A stretch of DNA of 64,000 nt from the NCBI RefSeq assembly GCF_026212465.1, contig NC_080063.1, forward strand, positions 19,441,297 through 19,505,296, written 5' to 3'. Position numbers and translations under genes: made by a program. The DNA is from Amaranthus tricolor (lineage: Eukaryota; Streptophyta; Magnoliopsida; Caryophyllales; Amaranthaceae). How positions within the stretch are numbered: the stretch's first letter is position 1; each line of letters opens with the position of its first letter. This document shows, piece after piece, positions 33,001 to 45,000 of this stretch. Under the pieces are notes generated by a model. That model saw only the letters and a program-made list of their open reading frames with translations, had not been told where the DNA came from and did no database searches.

Positions 33001-36000
33001 TTTCAAGTTCTCCACCTTAAGCAAAGAGCTACATGCTACTAGCATATCATCAACATATAAGAGCAAATATAGTAAAGAACCATCTTCAAACTTCTTAAGA
33101 TACACACAGCTATCATAAGAACTTCTAATAAAATCATGTGAAATCATAAAGGAATCAAACCTTTTGTACCATTGCCTTGGAGATTGCTTCAACCCATACA
33201 ATGACCTCTTCAATCTACACACATGATTCTCCTTACCGGCTACCTCAAAACCTTCCAGTTGCTTCATGAATATTTCTTCTTCAAGCTCACCGTGAAGAAA
33301 AGCCGTCTTTACATCCAATTGATGTAACTCCAAATCCTCCATCGCCACCAAAGCAAGCAATGCTCTAATAGAAGAGTGCTTCACGACCGGAGAGAAAACT
33401 TCGTGAAAATCAATACCCTCAATTTGAGAATATCCCTTAGCAACAACCCTTGCTTTGTAGATGGGAGGAATATCACTTGAAGGACCCTCCTTCCTCTTGA
33501 ATATCCACTTGCACCCCACAATCTTCTTTTTCTTTGGTACAACAACGATATCCTAAGTTCCATTCTTCGCAAGAGACTCCATCTCTTGTTTCATAGCAAT
33601 CAACCACTTGCTTGAGTCATTTGAGGCCATAGCCTCCTTGTACGTACTTGGTTCATTTAACCCTTCGACTTCGCTAGCAATGTTGAGAGCATAAGCAACA
33701 AAATCACACTCTTCAATATACCTCCTTGGAGCCATGATCTTCCTTCTTTGCCTAGTTGTGAACAAAGGAGGAGATCTTTGTTGAACATCATCATTTTTCT
33801 CTTCATCAACATTGGAGGATTCATCCTCCACTTGTGCATTATTATCATTATTACAAGTTTTTTCAAAATTAGATACAAGCATGCTATCTTCATCAAAAAC
33901 AACATCTCTAGAAACAATAATTTTCTTTGAATCATTACACCATACCCTATACCCCTTTACACCCACTCCATATCCCACAAAAGTACCTTTTCTAGCTCTA
34001 GGTTCTAACTTACCATCATTTACATGAAAATAAGCTGGACAACCAAAGACCCTAAGACTAGAATAATTTACCGGAGTGTTGTACCACACCTCTTGTGGCG
34101 ACTTGAACTTCAAGGCGGTATTAGGAGAACGGTTGATCAAATAACATGCCGTAGCCACCGCTTCGGCCCAAAATTGCTTCCCCAAGTTTGCTTGATTAAG
34201 CATGCATCTTGCCCTTTCTAACAATGTTTTATTCATCCTCTCCGCAACACCATTTTGTTGAGGACGACCTGCACAAGTTCTATGTCTAACGATACCCTCA
34301 TTAGAACAATATTTGAGAAATCTACTATCAACAAATTCAAGACCATTGTCAGTTCTCAAGGTCTTGATGCTCCTACCGGCTTTCTTTTCAATCATCTTCT
34401 TCCATTCCAAGAAGACATCAAAAACTTCATTTTTATGCTTTATAAAATAACACCAAACTTTTCTAGAGAAATCATCAATAAAGGTCAACATGTAGCTACA
34501 ACCACTAAGGGAGGGGGTTCGTGAAGGCCCCCACAAATCGGAATGGACATAATCTAATATCCCCTTAGTGTTGTGGATGGCGGGTATAAAACTAACTCTC
34601 TTGTGTTTCCCATAAACACAATTTTCACAAAAACCAAGGTTCCCAAAATTTTTACCATCAAATAAATCTTGTTTAGAGAGTTCAAACATACCTCTTTCGC
34701 TCATGTGACCAAGTCTCAAATGCCATAGTTTGGTGTCACGATCGGACATTGTGCTTGTGGATAAATTTGCCGAGCCAAGTATAGTTGAACCTTGAAGAGC
34801 ATATAAACTCCCATTCAACTTCCCCTTCATCACCACTAGTGAACCCTTGGCTACCTTCATAACTCCACCTTCACATGTGATTCTACATCCGATCTTATCA
34901 AGAGTACCCAAAGATAAAAGATTCTTTTTCAAACCCGGGACATACCTTACATTGGTTAAGGTCCTCACGATTCCATCGAACATCTTCACCCTAATGTTCC
35001 CAATTCCAACAACCTTACAAGTGGTGTTGTTCCCCATGGTAACATTTCCCCCATCAACACTTTCATAAGTATGGAAGAAAGTTTTGTTGGGAGTCATGTG
35101 AAATGTGCAACCCGAATCAAGAATCCAATCATCATTACCTTTGTACTCATGAGTGGCAACAAGCACATCGCCATTATCACTATCATTCACGTAACTAGCA
35201 TTTGCATTGCTAGTTCCTTCCCTTGCCTCTTCATCAAGCTTTCTCTTAAGCTTCCAACAATCCTTCTTGATGTGGCCCTTAAGCTTGCAATAGTTGCAAG
35301 TCTTATTTTTGTTTGGCCTCACGGACTTTGACCTTCCTTTACCCTTATTTCCACTCCCACTAGTGGAACCTTTCTCTTGTGACCTTCCTCTTACAAACAA
35401 ACCGTCACTAGCATTGCTTGGTGACTTTTGTGATAATTGAGTATCAATAAGATCCCTTTGAGTCAAGGCATTCTTCACATCATCACAACTTAAATTATCT
35501 CTACTATAAAGTAGAGTTTCTCTAAAGTTTTTATAAGAGGGGGGTAAAGAACATAAAAGATAAATAGCCAAGTCTTCATCATCAAGCTTAACATCAATGT
35601 TTTGCAAATCCATGACAATGGAGCAAAACTCATCCAAATGAGGTTTCAAAGGTTTACCTTCCTCCAAGCGTAAGTCGTAGAGTCTACTCTTCAAAAGTAG
35701 CCTATTGGTAACACTCTTGGCCATGTAGAGTGATTCCAATTTCTCCCACATACTCTTGGTTGTAGTTTCTTTAACAACCTCTCTAAGAACTTCATTGGAT
35801 AAGCATAATTGGATTGCGGATAACGCCTTTGTGTCTATCTCTTCCCATCTTGATGCGGACATTCCTTCCGGCATTATCTCTATACCACCAATTGCCTTGT
35901 GTACACCATTTTGAACCAAAATGGCTCTCATTTTGACTTGCCACAAGCCAAAGTTTACATTCCTGTCAAACTTCTCAATATCGAGCTTCATTGTAGTCAT

Positions 36001-39000
36001 GATTTTCAAGTAATGATTTCTTAAAACACCGCAAAAACACCTTTGCTCTGATACCAATTGAAAACGATCGCCTAATGCTTTGCGATGATAAGAACAAACA
36101 ACAATGAACAAAATAAGATTGACAAAGTAACAAACAAGGACACAAAGATTTAAGGAGGTTCACCCAATGATGGCTACGTCCTCCGTGGTGTGTAGTTTAT
36201 GTTTATATTATATCAAATGAATACAAAAAACACTTCAAAATATGAAGAATTACAATTGAAAAGATAACAACAATAGGCTATGTGTTTGGCTAAGGGGTTT
36301 GTGTTTGATGTGTTTGCATACTTGAAGTGTGAGTATGAGAGCCCTATTTATAGTACTAGGTACTTGAAGTTGAATGGCTCACATAATTACATAGTTAATA
36401 TTGAGTAATGAATACTAAGAATTAAGTCTAAGGAGTTGAAAGGTCGAAAACAAGCATCCCATGCGCATCAGAGACTTCGCTCGACCGGAACAGAGAGCTC
36501 GCTCGGGTCGAGCGGCTCGGTCGAGCGAGAAGCAGCATAATCTGGAGCATTCTGTCTGACTGCTCGACTAACCAAAAAAGGACTCGCTCGGTCGAGCGGA
36601 GCTCGCTCGGTCGAGCGGAGAGCTTGCTCGGTCGAGCGAGTAGGTCGAGCGACCCTTCAGATCTTCTGACAGTAACTTTGTTCGAGCATCTCATAAATCA
36701 ACCCTTACATATTCTTTATTAACCCATATTAACACCCATAATTCTTCATCAATACTCCACACATAATTGCACCCATTTAGTTACCAAATAATCAAGAGTC
36801 ACACTCATGAATTCATCCCATTAAAGTGCACTCAAGTCACACATTAATATTCTACCATTCATGATCATTAGTATACTCCATTCATAACATATTGAATGTA
36901 AGATTATAAAATATACTTGTTCCTTTAGCATATTGAGTCTCAATATTAATGTAACATTGCTTGCCTGTTTCCGAGAAGCTTGTGTTGGCTTGCAATGATG
37001 TTGGCCTCATCTTCACTAAAGTCCCCTCGTTTAATGCCAGGTTTTAGATAGTTTAGCCATCGCCATCTGCAACTTTTTCGACATCTATTTAATCCTGAAA
37101 TTACACCAAACAAGTTATTCCCTCCGTTTTTTTTGTTTGTGCACTTTAAACTTTTTACTTTATGAGAGATATTTAATTTAATTTTTAAAGTATATATAGA
37201 AGATAAAATATATTCATATGAGATTTTTTAGATTTGTTTTGATGTTAAGTTTTTAAATATATAACTTTTACAATTTTTTATAATGCGTACTTAAAAATAT
37301 TAAGACTTAAAATTTACTTTAAAAACCATACAAAAAGTAAAAGAGAAAAAAAAAAGGAATGGGGGAGTAACAATTATATATTATATATACATGCACAACA
37401 TGCAAAATATAAGAAATATTATAAAATGACAAAATACAAAGACACATCATACATGCATAATAAATTGATGAATTACAAGTTAAATGTCATCATTATTCAT
37501 AGTTATTTTATTGAGTACATATATTTTCATTTCTATACATATGAAAATAATGAAAATATAAATTAAAATCAACACAAAGTGTATATTATAAACAAAATTA
37601 TCATAAAACAATATAAATCAAAATCATTATAATGCATGTAGCTAAAACCATATCTGATAAGACGCCTAAAAATAAAAAGTTTGTAATCTGACATATTTTT
37701 GAATGCACATACGTAGAAGTATATACCTGCTCTTTGAGGAACTCTTTTCCAGCAAGAACCCTCTCCGTATTTTTCAATGCACTTACTTGTGTGTTAAATA
37801 GATTTTTCAACAGAAAGATTTTCCAACGAATGATACTTCCTTGGTGATTAATGAATTTTTTCGCAAACAAATTAAAATTATTAAAGGTATTAGTTTTCTC
37901 AACTTTATTATTACTTGATGATGAGAAATAGAATTATTAATATCATGCATTATTGACTAATATATATAGATTATAAGAACAATCTTGGTGTTTCGATCCA
38001 ATTTATCATGTTAATGACAATCACAACTCAAAAGTTTAAGGTATGATTAAACCAAGATCGTTAGATATATATTTTATTTTAGTCCGTCTTTTTTTAAACC
38101 ACTTTGTAATAAGACAAATATGATTGAACAATTTTTTTTAATTTCATTCAAAAACTCATTATTATTACTTTTTTATCTCATTTATATATACAAATATATT
38201 TCGTTTACTTATTTTTCATCTTATTCTCTAATTACAATTCAAAAACTATAACTATTTCAAATGTATCAAACTTAATTGGATGAAACGAAGGTGTATTAAT
38301 TTTGTTCTAAATCTTCACAAATCCGAAATTTTGTTCCTTAGAGATTGTCATGTACATTTTCCTTTTTAGTCAATCCATTTTTTTTAAAAAAAAAACTTTT
38401 AGTTAGTCCATTTAACTTTATTACTATTTTTTTGGACATATCTTCACCACTTTGTTAATTTTATTATCATTCATGCAACACTTTTTCTTCAATCTCACAA
38501 TTTATATTAGGCCGTGATAATTCGGCATATAATCTTCCCGTGGACCCCGCGTGTGGACACGGGACACCTGTGGGCTCGGGCCAACAAACCAACGGGTCAA
38601 GAGCATTGATTTGCCATACACTTGGTGAGATTCATTGTTTCCCAAAACCATACGGCAGTAGGAGGATTAACTCACCCAATATATATTCAAGTTCACAACC
38701 CACTATTTTATCAATGTGGAATCTTGTCTCACATGTGAAGTATCTCCAACACTCTTCCTCACATGTGAGCCACATCATACCAGAAACCACCTTCAGCTCT
38801 GATACCATATTAAGCCGTAAAAATTCGTCACATAATTTTAGTTTGGCTCACTCGTGTGGACACGGGACACACGTGGGCTTGGGCCCACAAACTCACAAGT
38901 AAAGAGCGTTGACTTGCATAATTTTAGTGAGGTTCATTATTTCCTAAAATCATACTCCCTTTTATTCACCTTCGAAGTCCCATTTGACTTTTCACAGATT

Positions 39001-42000
39001 TTAAGGAAAGTCAAAAGTGGGACCCTAAGGGTAAGAAAGAGAGTGGTATTATGGGTTTTTAATGTAAGAGAGGAAAATTAGAATGGGTAATAAAGGGTAT
39101 AATTGAAAATAGGATAAAATTACTCAGGGCATAAAAGTCAAAAACTCATACCAAAAATAGAAATGAGACAATTAAAGTGACTTGACCATAAAAGGAAATG
39201 GGACACATAAGCTGAATAGGAGGGAGTATGATAATAGAAGAATTAGCTCACCTAATATATATGCAAGTCCACAACTCACTATTTTATCAATTTAAAATCT
39301 TGTCTCATATGTGAAGAATTTCCTATCAATTGTGACAGTTTCTTGTTTACTAATAACACTGCACTGGAAGAATATCTGAATTTCATTATTATCTGATTCT
39401 ATAATTTGCCTGTAACCCATACAACTTACTCTAAATCTTAAGATTTAGGGTTCATACTATACACAAAAGTAGGACTGCATTACCACTGCAGTTTCATCAT
39501 TATATTCTGCTATATGATGTAACTCATCGATGCATTTCTTACAAAAGATAAAAAAATTACTGTAACAACATTACAATATATACTGTAACGTCAATTGCAT
39601 CAGGTGATTTTCTTGAATCATACCGTCAAGTTACCTCTACTAAATATAATTTTAGAGTTTTAATCATCTAATTATCACTAAAATAGTGAGTTATAAACTT
39701 ACATATAATATTTGGTTGGTAATTCTCTTACAGCCACACGATTTTTGAAAATATTAAACCCCATTATGTATGTACGCAAGTCAATGCATAGAATTAATAA
39801 ATGTATTTTATGATTTTATCTATTGGAATTGGACCACCTGAAATTTAATTACAGATTTCTTGTATTACTACTTATATCAAGAACAGTTTGAACAACACTT
39901 GTGGAAACTTTTTGCAAGGATTAGCACGTACATACCGGTAAGAGGTGGAAATGAATCTAATGAGGTTTCATCCTAAAATCAATTGTTTTAAGGTGGAGTT
40001 ACACGTCAAATTTATGTATATGTTACTCTACCACTAACCTTTATCGAATTCTTCGATTTGAGATTAGTTGCATAAAGCTAGAAAGCAAAGTGAGTGCAAG
40101 CAATCTAATTCCGTCTCTGAATAAACAAAAAATTTAACATCATAGCCGGACCTAGATAGTTAAGGTGATGCAACCCCGAAAAAATTTCAAAAAAATTTTA
40201 CTTAGGGTTGAAACTCGTAACCTACTGCCAAATATAAAAATCAATTAATCCCACTTCAATACCACTAAGATACGACATTCTAATTATAAAAATATTACGA
40301 TTAATGACTATCAAAAGGAAAGAAATTATGACTATTCAGTTTCCTTAATTCTCTCATTTTTGTTTCTATCTTCCCCTCGTTCTCTATTTCGGAATTCGAA
40401 AGCCTGCACCACAGCACCAACACCATTGTTGTCACCTGCCTGCAGTCGTTCTACAACCCTTTGTTGCCGACAATCGATTGGTTACTGCCTTGCCGGTTGT
40501 ACTAGTGTTGCCGATCAACTGGTTCTTGGCACTCTTGCCCTCTTCTACACGCTCCAATCCTCCCACAGTTAAATCAGGTAAAATATTGAAATTGAATTAG
40601 GAGTTAGAATTTGATTAAGTTTTGTATTGTGAATTTGAGCATGATTTAATTTGGGTATAATTTTGATTTGATTTAAATTATGACAATTTTAATTTTATTT
40701 GTGTATGATTTGGGTATTATTTGTTCATGAATTAGAATTTTAATTTGCTTTAAATTATGATCATTTTAATTTTATTTGCTTAATGACAATTTCAATTTAG
40801 AATTAGAATTTGTATTTGTATTTGTGTATGATTTTGTTGATTGTTATTCATGAATAAATTAAAAATCATGTCTTGGACTTCTAATTCTCTTTCGCTTATC
40901 TGTTGATGTTTTGTTCTTTGGCTTTTACTCGTTTTTATTACTATTGTTATCAGTACTATTTTTATTTTATTTATATGCTTTTATTTATTTTATTTTATGT
41001 TTAAGGGTTAAGCCTGTGTCATAAGATGCAGACTTGCGGAATTAGCTTCAACTTCACTCAATCCTTTTCATTACAGGAACATCTCTTGATCTCTTTTGAT
41101 TCGAGAGACTTTTTAGCTGCGCTCTCCTTTATGAGTATGAGTTGCCGCCTTCTTTTCCTCCCTAAATCCGAATCATAGTTTTCTGTGGGGAATACATTGA
41201 GTATGATGATGATATGATCTTTCAAATTATGTTTTACTTATTAATGAGAATTAAAACGCTTTTATTAAGGTCGGAACTTTATATTTCAAATCCAATCTAA
41301 GTCCGTCACTCCACAACACAAAGCCACGCCATTTGAATTTTGTCACAATAATTAACAACAATTGAATGTCTTGTGAATATAGACGCACAAAAGGTTATAT
41401 CTTCATTATGTTTTACAATTATTTTTTCAACATTGTTCACAACCGTTTTTCATCTACTCCACTGTTTTGCTATACTCTACTTATTTTTTTTCTTCTTATG
41501 TTCAATTTAAATTGCTATAATGAACACTTTATAATCAGAGTTTCATTTGATTAATTATAGCAATTTCAATGGAAAGAAATTAGAGTAGTATAGTTGTATT
41601 CAAGTCCCATTAAATTATCCAAATGTCACTACTGAAACAATTATTTCATTTGAAATATAGCATTGACTCAAATTTAATTATTGGCAAATTATTAAAATAT
41701 AATTTTAGATTTGAGTTAATTTCAACATTGTATTTAAATTATGTAAAATTGACAATTTGATACTAACTTTTTAAACTTTGTCATTCTCAAATTCTTCCAT
41801 GTTAATTTTATAATTGAAATTTATAATTTAAAATGAATTACTTATTGTCAAACCCAATCTTAAGTGGCTTCCACTTAGGGTGGGATATAGGAGAGTCAGA
41901 TAATAACGCAAATATTACCTTTGTTAATGATAAAACTAACAAATATGTTAATTCTGATTGACCTTTAATAGTAAACTTCTTAAGCAATTCGTTTTACTTT

Positions 42001-45000
42001 AATCTATATCCGAACTTAGAGAATTATAAATGTTTAGCTCAATCGAAAAAAAATATTTAAACTTCATAATTGTAATTTAGTGTTAACATTTCTAAGGTTG
42101 GGCTTTGTGGGTGCGGTTTTGAGATTTGTGCAAAAGCTTGTCACAGTTTACGAAGATTACGCAAACAACCTATCATATACGAGTAGTTGTAGAATTATCA
42201 TTCTTCATTCTATTATTAATGACCATTTCGAAACCTAATTTTCCTCCTGTGGTTTGTGGTTCCAAGACTTGAACCATTTTCATTATATTGCTTTTTTAGA
42301 ATAGCAAGTTAGCAACTTAGCAAGTAAGTACTCGAATCTTATCTTTTTCTTCTACACTCTCTCATATATCTTTTTAAATTTGCTATATTATAATGCAAAT
42401 TAAAATGATCAGCTTTTGCATGTAATGTAGCTATTTCAAAAGATCAAAAAGAGAAATATATTTCAAGAATTTGCATTTTGATAAGTTTATTTGTGTAATT
42501 TTTTAATGTGATAACTTTTCTTGCTAGGCTTATTTAGTGAAATTTCTATTTGTTTGTTTATGTTTAAAATTGCTAATGAGTTTTACATTTTTTTTAGGAG
42601 TATGTAATAGGTGTACTTTCATGAAAACAAAAGAATTATAATATTTTTGTGTTAACGATTAAATAATTGATTCGTTCATGGCCATTTTTCTTCTCGACTA
42701 TAAAATCTACAAACCAATGTATTATTTCTATCTTAGCTAAAAATCAAAAGCTTTTATTATTATTTTTGATATTTGGCTAATAAGTTTTGTTTTGTTGATT
42801 AACCGATAAAGTTTTTCCTATTAGCTCAATGTTATGTAGACAATATTCGATGAAATACATATACTTCCCTTTCTCAACTAAAAAAATTTTGTTCGCATTT
42901 GATAACTATTTCCTTTTGTTAGAAAATGACTTTTTTGTCGACCAATAATACATCAATGTAATAATTAATTTTTTAACTGTATAAATACTTTGTTATATAA
43001 ATACATCTTTGTCAAGTAATGAATAATTTCTTGTCAAATCAAGAATCTTTTTCTTGTCGGCTAATGAAATGAAAGCTCTCGATTAAATATTTTTGTGTCA
43101 GTAAATAAATTATTTTTTCTTGTCAGCTAATGAAATGGTAGTTGAATAAATATTTTTGTCTCAAGCAATGAATTATTTCTTGTCGGCTGAGCTAATGTGT
43201 TTCTTTTCAATTAATGCAATATTTTTACAAATAAAAATTTCTTTGTCATGTGTTGAATTATATCGTCAGATAACAAATATTTTTCTTGTCATCTAATGAA
43301 ATTATTTTGATCTGTTAAATTAATGTAATAATTATTTTTTTTTTGTCAGCATAAGCATATAATATTTTCTTCTTACGTATTAGATAACAAATGTCTCTTT
43401 AACGTCTAATAAATTTTTTCAAAAAATAATTATTGAAGGTATTATTTAATGCCAGGTTTTAGATAATTTAGCCATCGCCATCTGCAACTTTTTCGACATC
43501 TATTTAATCCTGAAAATAACGATACTCACATTCTAATTATATAATTACTAGTATACAAACTCGTGTAAAATATAAAATTCTAATTGAATATAAAATTATA
43601 TATAAATATAAATTTTAAATAAATATGTAATTACATGTTATCTGTATAAAGTTATACTCCATTTTTATAAAATAGATAGAGAACTTTAGAATATATAGTG
43701 TTTTTAAGGAAAAAATTATTAATATAAGTATTAATTAAAGTTCTTTGTCATTCTCAAAATAATTTTTAATTATCATGTATCTTTTGTTTATTGATGAAAT
43801 ATTTTAGAATTAAAATTTTATTGAAAAACTTTTATTAGTTAGCAAATACTTCAACATGGAAATGCAAATATATATTCTAAAAAACTTTAAATGGAAATCT
43901 TATGGAGCTTTTAAATTCAAAGATATAATATTTTAAAAAAACTTGACAAAACATATCTAATTATGATATATTACTCATATATTAAAGGGATGACTTAACT
44001 TTGGTAAGAATTTTTTCATATGAAAATTGACAAATTACTATGAAAATGCCATGTGTAATTTTATAGTCTTTTTATAAGACTAGATAGTGCCCGTTCATGC
44101 ACGATTATATTAAATTTTCTGACATATTTGTATAAGCTAAGATTTTATATAATCATTTAATAAACGGAATTGAAAAAGATTTTATAAATAATTGAAAAAA
44201 AAATAAATAAAACACATGATTTGCTAATACATCAAATGATATGACCTAAAAAATAAAAAAAAAGTAATCTATATGGCTAATATTATAGTCTTAATTAGTA
44301 AGTAGTAAAGTCAAAGGTATAAATATTACTTATAATAACAATGACATCATCGTTGAGTTTTAGAGGGAATTTTTTTTTTTAAAGTTCTAACACGTAAGCA
44401 AATTTAAAAAGTAAGTAATGATGTCATAAGTATTTTGTTTTAGTTTAAAAAGTGATGATGTAATAACACATTATCATTACATGCATTAGCAAAAAATGTG
44501 CAAGCCGTTTAATTTCAATATTGAGGGGCATTAACTACATAGTAATATTATTAATGATATGCACAACTTGCAAACCATTAATTAAATTAATGACTAAATG
44601 CAACACATACCCCCATTGTTTTTATGAATTTTAACAACTTTTATTTTTCTCCGTTCTTTTATTTCCTAACATTTTAATTTAAACAAGTGTCACCATCATT
44701 TTCTTTAACTACACATATATTTATATATTGTCATCGTTATTTCCCTATTGTATTATAAAGAATGCTTGTCGCCTTTCTTTCCAAAAACTACATTATGTCT
44801 ATAATGATATGTACATCAACATGCAAAACATTTCTGGAAAGACAAAAAAATAAATTACTCCCACGCACAGGCACTATAAATTTCCCACAATTTCTATTTT
44901 CATTCGTTTTTTTTAATTGTCTTACATTTTTATTTTGATTAGTGTCACCATCACTTTAATTTAATTTTTATAATTTTAATCCATATATTTTCTCTTGTAT

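Larger units (their letters stand above)
31162..36889 (-). mobile_element. full-length Ty1/copia LTR retrotransposon in MYB intron 2
   Basis: A 5,728-bp element with 831-bp LTRs that begin TG and end CA, flanked by a perfect 5-bp target duplication TATTG (31157-31161 and 36890-36894). Next to the 5' LTR (the right one, since the element is on the minus strand) lies a primer-binding site TTGGTATCAGAGC (complement of 36045-36057), complementary to initiator methionine tRNA. It has the copia domain order gag, protease, integrase, reverse transcriptase, RNase H. About 3 differences in 831 bp between LTRs suggest a recent insertion. It interrupts intron 2 of the MYB gene in the same orientation. 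Confidence 0.97.
37787..39790. repeat. segmental duplication D1 (copy of 48802-50815)
   Basis: This 2,004-bp block recurs 11,015 bp further on with no differences I could see except a 10-bp insertion in the second copy near 50691. It contains a TRIM-like pair of repeats and a Stowaway MITE. Its left end joins a broken MYB exon 1. No terminal repeats or target duplication are evident, so it does not look like a transposon itself. Confidence 0.93.

Noticed and set aside
32209..35331. Many short plus-strand frames
   Set aside because: Antisense shadows of the minus-strand copia gag-pol.
38540..39081. 120- and 75-residue frames, repeated at 49555-50096
   Set aside because: They run across TRIM-like repeat and MITE boundaries, start at non-ATG codons or inside repeats, and are duplicated with the block.
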